From positions 184,295 through 248,294 of the forward strand of contig NZ_BMVY01000012.1 of the NCBI RefSeq assembly GCF_014650955.1: a stretch of DNA of 64,000 bases, written 5' to 3'. The notes beneath the pieces were generated by a model that made no database searches, had not been told where the DNA came from, and saw only the letters and a list, made by a program, of their open reading frames with translations. Below are positions 15,864 through 22,807 of this stretch, piece after piece. The stretch's first letter is position 1, and every line of letters starts with the position of its first letter. Position numbers and translations under genes: made by a program. This stretch comes from Streptomyces tauricus (GTDB taxonomy: Bacteria > Actinomycetota > Actinomycetes > Streptomycetales > Streptomycetaceae).

Positions 15864-16733
15864 ATGGCCGCCACGGTCTCCTTCAGCGTCCCCTCTCCGC
15901 ACGGTCCGCGGTCCGTGACCCTCGCGTACAGGCGCGTGGGCACCGGCGAGCCGCTTCTGCTGCTGCACGGGATAGGCCACCACCGGCAGGCCTGGGACCC
16001 GGTCGTCGACCTCCTCACCTCCGAACGGGACGTGATCGCGGTGGACCTGCCCGGCTTCGGCGAGTCCCCCGCGCTGCCCGAAGGGCTCCCCCACGATCTG
16101 TCGACGATGGACGCCGCGCTCGCCGCGCTGTGCGAGACGCTGGAGCTCGACCGGCCGCATGTGGCGGGCAACTCCCTGGGCGGCCTGCTGGCCCTGGAAC
16201 TGGGCCGCGAGAAGCTCGTACGGTCCGTCACGGCGCTGTCGCCCGCCGGGTTCTGGTCGCCCGGCGAGCGGCGGTACGCGTTCGGTGTGCTGCAGGCGAT
16301 GCGGCGGGCCGCGCGGAGCATGCCGCTCCCGCTGGTCGAGCGGCTGTCCCGGTCGGCCGCCGGGCGCGCGGCGCTGACCAGCAGCATCTACGCACGCCCC
16401 GCCCGCCGTTCACCGGAGGCGGTGGTCGCCGAGACCCTCGCGCTGGCCAACGCCGAGGGATTCACCGAGACCCTCAGGGCGGGCACCTCGGTCCGGTTCA
16501 CGGACGACGTCCCCGGTCTTCCCGTGACCGTCGCCTGGGGCACCAAGGACCGGATCCTGGTCCGCCGCCAGGGGGTCCGCGCCAAGCGGATCATTCCCCG
16601 GGCCCGGCTGGTGCGGCTGCCCGGCTGCGGGCACGTCCCGATGAACGACGATCCCGCGCTGGTCGCGCGCGTCCTCCTGGACGGCAGCCGCCCTACGTCC
16701 CACCCGGACCCGGCGGCGGCGCAACGCGCCTGA
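15864..16733 (+). CDS. Alpha/beta fold hydrolase
   Basis: A 289-residue alpha/beta hydrolase. The oxyanion/HG motif LLLLHGIGHHRQAWDP (about 32-47), nucleophile elbow AGNSLGGLLALELG (Ser at about 105), acid residue in VAWGTKDRIL (about 225) and catalytic His in GCGHVPMNDDP (about 253) are all present. The start is ATG 15864, preceded by GAGGAG; an in-frame upstream start at 15684 would cross the promoter region. It has no signal peptide. The last 108 codons are overlapped on the other strand by the tail of the EamA transporter gene. Its promoter region (15698-15863) faces that of the sigma factor and holds the short symmetrical element TGACAAGCTGTCTA near 15815-15830. Substrate unknown. Confidence 0.9.
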   Translation: MAATVSFSVPSPHGPRSVTLAYRRVGTGEPLLLLHGIGHHRQAWDPVVDLLTSERDVIAVDLPGFGESPALPEGLPHDLSTMDAALAALCETLELDRPHVAGNSLGGLLALELGREKLVRSVTALSPAGFWSPGERRYAFGVLQAMRRAARSMPLPLVERLSRSAAGRAALTSSIYARPARRSPEAVVAETLALANAEGFTETLRAGTSVRFTDDVPGLPVTVAWGTKDRILVRRQGVRAKRIIPRARLVRLPGCGHVPMNDDPALVARVLLDGSRPTSHPDPAAAQRA

Positions 16734-17585
16734 TCCGAGGGCCACTCCGGCCCCCACCAGGGCGCTTCCCGCGGCCTGCGCCGGCCCGTAGGAGCCCGTT
16801 CCGACGAGCGGGGCCGTGCAGGCCGCGGCCACCGGGATGAGGCCGGAGAAGAGGGTCGCGCGCTCCGCGCCGATGCGCTGCATGGCCATGTACCAGCAGA
16901 CGAAGCCGACGACCGTGACGATCGCCGCCTGCCACAGCAGTGCGACGGCCTCGGTGGTGTCCGGGGTCCGCAGCCAGGCGCGGCCGTCGAGGACGATCCC
17001 GGCGAGCGCCGACTCGGCCGCCGCGAGCCCGCACACCGTCGCGGACAGCAGCCGCGGTCCGAGCGGCCGCAGGACGGGGACGGCGAGCACCGCGAAGCCG
17101 ATCTCGCCCACGAGCGCGCACACGGAGAAGGCGATTCCCGCTCCGTCGGTACGCCCCCAGCCCTGGACCGTGAAGGCGCCGGCGGCCACGAGCAACGCCC
17201 CGTACATCACGAGCCGTTGGGGTCGGCGGCCCTCCAGGAGGGGGACGACAACGGCGACGGCGACGGGCGCGCAGCCTACGAAGACACCCGGTATGGCGGG
17301 TTCCGCGGTGTGCTCCGCGGCGATGACGGCGAGGTTGAAGCCGACCATGCCGACGGCCGCGAGCAGCGCGAGACGTGCCCATTGACGGGGCGTCAGCGTC
17401 CGCAGGGGTGCCGCGCCGCCCCGTCCGACCAGCGGCAGGAGCAGCAGGCAGGCGAGGCCGTACCGCACGAACTGGCCGCCCGCGTAGGGGTAGTGGCCGA
17501 GGACGCTGTTGGCGGTGAAGGAGCCGCCGACGAGGACGGCTGCGAGGGCCGCGAGCAGGGTCCCGCGGGTGGTGGTGACGTTCAT
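16410..17585 (-). CDS. EamA/DMT family transporter with antisense-overlapping tail
   Basis: Ten-helix drug/metabolite transporter made of two EamA repeats (about residues 8-140 and 150-285), probably an exporter of amino acids or small metabolites. The ATG at 17585 begins MNVTTTRGTLLAALAA, directly before helix 1. The conserved domain ends at about residue 285, position 16730, exactly where the convergent hydrolase gene stops. No stop codon follows, so the frame runs on for 106 more codons antisense to the hydrolase, giving a hydrophilic, Gly/Asp/Arg-rich tail unlike any transporter tail I know. The gene is divergent from a MocR-type regulator with a 47-base gap carrying a symmetrical element, and that regulator probably controls it. 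Confidence 0.88.
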   Translation of the reverse strand: MNVTTTRGTLLAALAAVLVGGSFTANSVLGHYPYAGGQFVRYGLACLLLLPLVGRGGAAPLRTLTPRQWARLALLAAVGMVGFNLAVIAAEHTAEPAIPGVFVGCAPVAVAVVVPLLEGRRPQRLVMYGALLVAAGAFTVQGWGRTDGAGIAFSVCALVGEIGFAVLAVPVLRPLGPRLLSATVCGLAAAESALAGIVLDGRAWLRTPDTTEAVALLWQAAIVTVVGFVCWYMAMQRIGAERATLFSGLIPVAAACTAPLVGTGSYGPAQAAGSALVGAGVALGSGALRRRRVRVGRRAAAVQEDARDQRGIVVHRDVPAAGQPHQPGPGNDPLGADPLAADQDPVLGAPGDGHGKTGDVVREPDRGARPEGLGESLGVGQREGLGDHRLR

Positions 17586-17636
17586 GGAAGTGACGCTATG
17601 AAGGAGGGCGGTCCGGTTTAAGGTCCACTTCCATGA
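17582..17636. promoter_or_regulatory. Inverted repeat spanning both start codons of a divergent pair
   Basis: Perfect 11-bp arms TCATGGAAGTG (17582-17592) and CACTTCCATGA (17626-17636) each contain the ATG of one divergent gene (EamA at 17585, MocR regulator at 17633). Between them lies a TTTAAGGTCCAC segment that could hold a -10 element for a leaderless regulator transcript. Autoregulation by the MocR protein is the obvious hypothesis. Confidence 0.5.
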
Positions 17637-19096
17637 CGTCATCGGGGACCAATGCGCGGACCGGTCCGGATACGCCGTCGGCTGCGGGCCGGTCCGGCGC
17701 CTGGGAGACGCTCCTGCCCGCCGTCTCGGCACCGCCACGCGCGCGTGGCCGCGCTCTGCAGGCCGCGCTGCGGGACGCGGTCCGCTCGGGCCGCCTCGCG
17801 CCGGGCACCCGGCTGCCGTCCAGCCGCGAACTGGCCGCCGATCTCGGGGTGTCCCGTGGCCTGGTCACGGAGGCGTACGAGCAGTTGACCGCGGAGGGCT
17901 ACCTGCGCAGCGGCCGGGGTGCCGGGACCTGGGTCGGCGGTGCCGTCCGGGCCGCCCTGCCCGGCGTACGGGACCTCGCGCCCCGCTCCCCGGGCGCCGT
18001 GGCGGACTTCCTGCCCGGCACGCCCGACCTGTCGCTGTTCCCCCGTGCGGCCTGGTCCGCCGCGGAGCGTGGCGTGCTCGCCGAACTGCCCCACCACGCG
18101 CTGGGCTACCCGGATCCGCGCGGGCTCCCCCGGCTGCGTACCGCCCTCGCCGAACTGCTCACCCGGCGCAGGGGGGTCGTCGCGGACCCGGAGCGGGTGG
18201 TCGTCGTGTCCGGGGTGGCCCAGGCGACCACCCTGCTCGGATTCGTGCTCCACGCGCGCGGGATGCGTGCTGTAGGCGTGGAGGATCCCGGCAGCCCCGA
18301 ACACGAGACGCTGTACGCGTCGGCCGGCCTCGACGCCGTACCGCTGCCGCTGGACGACGAGGGGCTGGACACCGGGGCGCTGCGCGCGTCGGGGGTACGG
18401 GCCGTGGTGACGACGCCCGCGCACCAGTTCCCGACGGGGATCGCGTACTCGGCGCGGCGCCGCGCGGAACTCCTCGACTGGGCACGCGCGGTGGACGGGC
18501 TCGTCGTCGAGGACGACTACGACGGGGACTTCCGCTACGACAGGGCCCCGGTGGGCGCCCTTCAGGGACTCGATCCGGAACGCGTCGCGTACACCGGTTC
18601 CGTCAGCAAGTCGCTGGCGCCGGGGCTGCGGCTCGGCTGGCTGCTGGTACCGGCGTCGATGGCCGAGGAGGTCGTCGAACGCAAGCGCACGATGGATCTC
18701 GGACATCCTGTGATCGACCAGGCGCTGCTCGCCCGCTTCGTGGAACGCGGCGACTACGACCGGCAGCTGCGGCGCTGCCGGCGCGAGTACCGGCTGCGTC
18801 GTGACGCGCTCGTCGCGGCGCTGGCGGAGCACCTTCCCGGGACGGTGGTCTCCGGTATCGCCGCCGGGCTCCACGTCATCGCCGCGCTGCCGGCGCGGTA
18901 CGGGCCGCCCGAGCGCTTCCTCGCGTCCGTGGGGGCGGCGGGGATCGCGGTCCGTGCGCTGTCCTCCTACACGCGTACGCCGCCTTCGGACGACGTGGTC
19001 CGCCTCGTCCTGGGCTACGCCCACGTCTCCCCTGCCCGCATCCGGGAGGGCGTCGGCGCGATGGCGGCGGCGATCGCCGCCAGGCCGGCGGGCTGA
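17633..19096 (+). CDS. MocR/PdxR-type PLP-dependent transcriptional regulator
   Basis: A 487-residue chimera of a GntR winged-helix domain (about 35-100, LPSSRELAADLGVSRGLVTE) and an aminotransferase class I fold (about 125-480). The PLP-binding Lys lies in GSVSKSLAPGLRLGW (about residue 326), with VEDDYDGDFRYD supplying the conserved Asp-Tyr. Family members use PLP and often an amino compound as effector. The ATG at 17633 lies only a few bases after a possible -10, suggesting a leaderless message; no ribosome-binding site is visible. Its divergent neighbour is an EamA transporter, a pairing that is common in actinobacteria and implies control of efflux. Confidence 0.92.
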   Translation: MTSSGTNARTGPDTPSAAGRSGAWETLLPAVSAPPRARGRALQAALRDAVRSGRLAPGTRLPSSRELAADLGVSRGLVTEAYEQLTAEGYLRSGRGAGTWVGGAVRAALPGVRDLAPRSPGAVADFLPGTPDLSLFPRAAWSAAERGVLAELPHHALGYPDPRGLPRLRTALAELLTRRRGVVADPERVVVVSGVAQATTLLGFVLHARGMRAVGVEDPGSPEHETLYASAGLDAVPLPLDDEGLDTGALRASGVRAVVTTPAHQFPTGIAYSARRRAELLDWARAVDGLVVEDDYDGDFRYDRAPVGALQGLDPERVAYTGSVSKSLAPGLRLGWLLVPASMAEEVVERKRTMDLGHPVIDQALLARFVERGDYDRQLRRCRREYRLRRDALVAALAEHLPGTVVSGIAAGLHVIAALPARYGPPERFLASVGAAGIAVRALSSYTRTPPSDDVVRLVLGYAHVSPARIREGVGAMAAAIAARPAG

Positions 19097-19188
19097 CCGG
19101 GCCTGACCGCTGTCGCCTGCGGCGGCCTGCGCCGCGTGCAGCGCCGAAGGGCCGTCACCTTTCGCCTGCGGCCGAATGGGGGCTGGCC

Positions 19189-19210
19189 GCGCCGTTCCCC
19201 GCGCCCCTAA
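19189..19210 (-). repeat. Single copy of the dispersed GGGGCGCGGGGAAC core
   Basis: CGCGCCGTTCCCCGCGCCCC, the reverse orientation of the core found in the array that follows 40 bases later. The rest of the stretch between the regulator gene and the array (19097-19251) shows nothing else recognisable. Confidence 0.7.
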
Positions 19211-19251
19211 AAGCAAACGGCCCGCCCACCCCTGCGCCACCCACGAGAGGG

Positions 19252-19500
19252 ACGCCCCTCAGGGGCGCGGGGAACAGCGCAGTCCTTACGCCCTTCAGGG
19301 GCGCGGGGAACAGCGCAATCGTTTCGCCCCCTCAGGGGCGCGGGGAACGGCGCAATCGTTTCGCCCCTCAGGGGCGCGGGGAACTGCGCAATCGTTTCGC
19401 CCCTCAGGGGCGCGGGGAACGGCGCAATCGTTTCGCCCCTCAGGGGCGCGGGGAACTGCGCAATCGTTTCGCCCCTCAGGGGCGCGGGGAACTGCGCGGT
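19252..19500. repeat. 36-bp tandem array, seven copies of the dispersed core
   Basis: Seven near-identical units carry AGGGGCGCGGGGAAC at 19261, 19297, 19334, 19370, 19406, 19442 and 19478, a period of 36 bp (one step is 37). Each unit is GCCCCTCAGGGGCGCGGGG followed by AAC(T/A/G)GCGCAATCGTTTC; the first half, GCCCCTCAGGGGC, is a palindrome. Four or five internal copies are virtually identical, indicating recent amplification. There is no unique spacer between units and no cas gene nearby, so this is not a CRISPR. Open frames on both strands follow from the period being a multiple of three. The array lies between the MocR regulator 3' end and the PhoD gene. Confidence 0.95.
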
Positions 19501-19605
19501 CAAACCCCGCAATGCGCGTTGTTCACTAGTGGTTTCCGCGTGCGCTGCGGCACACCAGTAGTTGTAGCCATGCACACCGGACGAACCCGCCCCAGGAGGC
19601 GCCCC

Positions 19606-21195
19606 ATGTCAGTCAGCCCGCCGAGCCCGCTCCCCGGCCGCCGCAGCGTCCTGCGCGGCTCGCTCGCCGCGTCGGCGGCGCTCGCCCTGCCCTCCGCCCT
19701 CGGCGCCGCCGGCGCGGCCCCGGCGTTCGCCCTGTCGGGGCGCCCCCAGGCGCGATGGGGCGTCCAGGCCGGGGACGTGACCACGGACTCCGGCCTGGTG
19801 TGGGTCCGTTCCGACCGCCCCGCCCGCATGATCGTGGAGACCTCCGCGACGGAGTCCTTCCACAGGTCGCGAAAATGGCACGGCCCCCTCCTGGGCCCCG
19901 ACACGGACTTCACGGGCACGGTCCCGCTGCGCGGCCTGCCGTCCGGGGAGCAGATCCACTACCGGGTGACGCTGGCCGACCCGGACGACTACCGCCGCAC
20001 CGGCGACCCCGTACCGGGCACCTTCAGGACCGCGCCCTCGAAGCGGCGCCAGGACGTCCGGTTCCTGTGGTCCGGCGACATCGTGGGCCAGGGCTGGGGC
20101 ATCAACCCGGACATCGGCGGCCTCTACGCGTACGAGGAGATGCGCCGCCGGAACCCCGACTTCTTCCTGTGCAGCGGCGACACCATCTACGCGGACGGCC
20201 CGCTGTCGTCGTCCGTGACGCTCCCGGACGGCCGGATCTGGCGGAACGTCACCACCGAGGAGAAGTCCAAGGTCGCGGAGACCCTGGCCGAGTACCGCGG
20301 CAACTTCCGCTACTCGCTGCTCGACGAGAACGTACGCCGCTTCAACGCGCAGGTCCCCACGATCACCCAGTGGGACGACCACGAGGTCACCAACAACTGG
20401 TACCCGGGCGAGATCCTCACCGACGCCCGCTACACGGTGAAGGACGTGAACACGCTCGCCACCCGCGCGCGCAAGGCCTTCAGCGAGTACTTCCCGATCT
20501 CCACGCTGCCCGCCACGGGTGAGGACGGCCGGGTGCACCGCGTCGTGCGCCACGGTCCGCTGCTGGACGTCTTCGTGCTGGACATGCGCACGTTCCGCAA
20601 CGCCAACTCCCCGGACCGGCAGACCGACGACACCGTCGGCATCCTGGGCGCGGAGCAGCTGGTGTGGCTGAAGCGGGAGCTGGCGCGTTCGCGCGCGGTG
20701 TGGAAGGTGATCGCCTCCGACATGCCGCTCGGCCTGGTCGTACCGGACGGCGCGACGGACATCGAGGCCGTCGCCCAGGGCGACCCGGGCGCGCCGCTGG
20801 GCCGCGAGCTGCAGATCGCTGAGCTGCTGCGGTTCGTCAAGCACCGCCGGATCACCGGCACGGTGTGGCTGACGGCGGACGTGCACTACACCTCGGCGCA
20901 GCACTACGACCCGTCGCGCGCGGCCTTCAAGGACTTCGCGCCGTTCTGGGAGTTCGTCTCGGGTCCGCTCGCCGCGGGCGGTTTCCAGGCGAACGCGCTG
21001 GACGGCACGTTCGGTCCGGACCGGGTCTTCGTCCAGGCGCCCGACAGGGCGAACGTCTCGCCCATGGAGTCGCCGCAGTATTTCGGCGAGGTCGACATCG
21101 ACGGGCAGAGCGGCGAGCTGACGGTCCGGCTGCGGGCGACCGGCGGAGCGGTCCTGTTCACGAAGGTGCTGCAACCGGGGCGTGTGGGGCAGTAG
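19606..21195 (+). CDS. phoD: Alkaline phosphatase PhoD, Tat-exported
   Basis: PhoD-type phosphodiesterase/alkaline phosphatase (529 residues). A twin-arginine signal (GRRSVLRGSLAASAALALP, about residues 9-27) directs it outside the cytoplasm in folded form. The PhoD N-terminal domain (about 45-140) is followed by the metallophosphatase domain with LWSGDIVGQG, CSGDTIYADG, QWDDHEVTNNW and LTADVHYTSAQHY, which provide the metal and phosphate ligands. ATG 19606 is chosen for its AGGAGG site at optimal spacing; an upstream ATG at 19570 would put extra basic residues before the Tat motif. PhoD is normally induced by phosphate limitation through PhoP, but I did not identify a clear PHO box, and the upstream repeat array occupies much of the space. 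A 15-bp hairpin follows the gene. Confidence 0.94.
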   Translation: MSVSPPSPLPGRRSVLRGSLAASAALALPSALGAAGAAPAFALSGRPQARWGVQAGDVTTDSGLVWVRSDRPARMIVETSATESFHRSRKWHGPLLGPDTDFTGTVPLRGLPSGEQIHYRVTLADPDDYRRTGDPVPGTFRTAPSKRRQDVRFLWSGDIVGQGWGINPDIGGLYAYEEMRRRNPDFFLCSGDTIYADGPLSSSVTLPDGRIWRNVTTEEKSKVAETLAEYRGNFRYSLLDENVRRFNAQVPTITQWDDHEVTNNWYPGEILTDARYTVKDVNTLATRARKAFSEYFPISTLPATGEDGRVHRVVRHGPLLDVFVLDMRTFRNANSPDRQTDDTVGILGAEQLVWLKRELARSRAVWKVIASDMPLGLVVPDGATDIEAVAQGDPGAPLGRELQIAELLRFVKHRRITGTVWLTADVHYTSAQHYDPSRAAFKDFAPFWEFVSGPLAAGGFQANALDGTFGPDRVFVQAPDRANVSPMESPQYFGEVDIDGQSGELTVRLRATGGAVLFTKVLQPGRVGQ

Positions 21196-21242
21196 TTGAC
21201 CGGCGTCACGCGAGGGGCTCAGGCTCCCGTAATCTCTTGCCT

Positions 21243-21281
21243 CGTGCCGCGTACCGGCGTCATCCCCCGGTACGCGGCACG
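21243..21281 (+). terminator. 15-bp hairpin after phoD with duplicated right arm
   Basis: CGTGCCGCGTACCGG (21243-21257) pairs perfectly with CCGGTACGCGGCACG (21267-21281) across a 9-base loop, 47 bases after the phoD stop. The right arm and its flank are duplicated 26 bp further on (copies start at about 21269 and 21295), so the left arm could pair with either. Confidence 0.8.
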
Positions 21282-21403
21282 TCGGGTTTCCCCGGTACGC
21301 GGCACGTCGGGTTTCCCGGGTCCCCGGGTTTGCCGGGCCTCTTGAGATTCTCGCGTCTTCGCAGGTCGGAGCGATTGTCAGTGGTCGCCTCTACGGTTTT
21401 TCC

Positions 21404-22807
21404 ATGACGCGATCTTTGCAGGCCGTGGCCTACACCCGATCCTCCACGCTGGAGTCCGCACCGGACGGCCGGCGCCTGGGACTTGAGACCTCGCGGGGTG
21501 CGACGCCCCGTGGTGTCGAGGACCATCCCCGTTTCTTCGCGGGCTTCCTGACATCGCCTCAGGTCGCGTCGGCGGGGCTGCTCGCGGTGGCCGACGTGGC
21601 GGGGGCGCGCTACTACCAGCAGCAGCTGCGGTCGTCCCTCGACCCGGTGGTCACGGGCAACGGCGACCGGCTGCGTTTCGAGTCCTTCTCCGGCTGCGGC
21701 GGGGTGTACGCACGTCTGGACGTGCTGGCGGCGGGTCTCGACGGCGGCGAGATGGGCCACGGCACGACGAACGTCGACGTCAACAACCCCCTGCGCGAGG
21801 CGCTGTCGAGGATCGGCTCCGACGATCCGCTGCACCTGCGCGTCGGTCCGGACGAGCTGGCCGTGACCACCCTGGACGGGCCGGTCGTGGAGAAGAAGGT
21901 GCCCCTGCCGGACCGTTGGCTGCGGGGCTTCGCCGAGGCGCAGGTGACGGCGGCGGGTTTCGACCTGCGCGCCGAGCTGCCCGCGGCCGAGGCCGTGCGG
22001 TTCCTGCGCTCGCTGCCCCGCGCCGGCACGCGCGGCTCCTCCCGGGGTGTGCGGTGGGTGGTGCCCGCAGGAAACGTGCTGCGGCCGACGACCCGGCCGG
22101 TGCCCGGTGCGATCTGCCTCCCCGGCCCGGAGCGGCTGGTCGCCCTCCAGAGGGTCCTCCGCCACGCGTCGGCCCTGCGGGTGTACGGCCCCGCGCTGAC
22201 CGGGAGCGCGGCGGCGGCCAGCGCCTGGGAGGTCGTCCTGCCCGGCATGCGGCTCACACTGACCCTGTCCCCGGAGGCTTCCCGCGGCTTCTCCGGTGAG
22301 GGCGGCGTGCTCGACGCGCTGGCCACCGACGAGGCGGCCGGGGACGCGGAGCTGATCTCGGTGCTGCTGGCGTGGGAGCCCAGGATCGACGTCGGTGATC
22401 TGGCCACCGCGTCGGGACTGCCGGCCGAGCGGGTGCGGGCGGCCCTCGTCCGGCTGGGCACCTCGGGGCGCGTGGGCTACGACACCGCGGAGGCCGCCTA
22501 CTTCCACCGTGAACTCCCCTACGACGCCGAGCGCGTGGAGCGGCACAACCCCCGGCTGCGGGCCGCCCGGGACCTCGTGGGCGCGGGCGCGGTGGTCCTG
22601 GACGGCAACCTCGGCACGGTGACCGCGCAGGACGGGCACGCCCACCGGGTGCGCGACGACGCGGGAGTGCTGAGCTGCAGCTGCCTGTGGTGGGCCAAGT
22701 ACCGCGGCGGACGAGGTCCGTGCAAACACGCGCTGGCGGTACGGATGGTCCGCCGCGGCGCGGTGTCCGGACAGGCGGAGGTTCTGGTCGAGGGGGGTGC
22801 GCGATGA
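21404..22807 (+). CDS. SWIM zinc finger protein
   Basis: A 467-residue protein ending in a SWIM zinc finger: C425-x-C427 (SCSCLWWAKYRG) and C440-x-H442 (GPCKHALAV), the CxCx(n)CxH pattern expected to bind zinc and mediate DNA or protein contacts. The rest has no domain I can name; it contains a beta-rich N-terminal half and a winged-helix-like stretch near 330-370 (DVGDLATASGLPAERVRAAL). The ATG at 21404 gives MTRSLQAVAYTRSS. Its stop overlaps the ATG of the following DUF6493 gene (ATGA, 22804-22807), so the two proteins are made together and very likely act together. Function is unknown; in other bacteria SWIM proteins of this layout occur beside large helical-repeat proteins and MoxR/vWA genes, which are absent here. 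Confidence 0.88.
   Translation: MTRSLQAVAYTRSSTLESAPDGRRLGLETSRGATPRGVEDHPRFFAGFLTSPQVASAGLLAVADVAGARYYQQQLRSSLDPVVTGNGDRLRFESFSGCGGVYARLDVLAAGLDGGEMGHGTTNVDVNNPLREALSRIGSDDPLHLRVGPDELAVTTLDGPVVEKKVPLPDRWLRGFAEAQVTAAGFDLRAELPAAEAVRFLRSLPRAGTRGSSRGVRWVVPAGNVLRPTTRPVPGAICLPGPERLVALQRVLRHASALRVYGPALTGSAAAASAWEVVLPGMRLTLTLSPEASRGFSGEGGVLDALATDEAAGDAELISVLLAWEPRIDVGDLATASGLPAERVRAALVRLGTSGRVGYDTAEAAYFHRELPYDAERVERHNPRLRAARDLVGAGAVVLDGNLGTVTAQDGHAHRVRDDAGVLSCSCLWWAKYRGGRGPCKHALAVRMVRRGAVSGQAEVLVEGGAR

Noticed and set aside
19252..19500. Regular 36-bp spacing resembling a CRISPR array
   Set aside because: The whole 36-bp unit is repeated with no unique spacer, the same core occurs singly elsewhere, and there are no cas genes.
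19176..19575. Open frames of about 117 and 122 codons on both strands through the 36-bp array
   Set aside because: They result from the repeat period being a multiple of three; both strands are open and neither product resembles a protein family.
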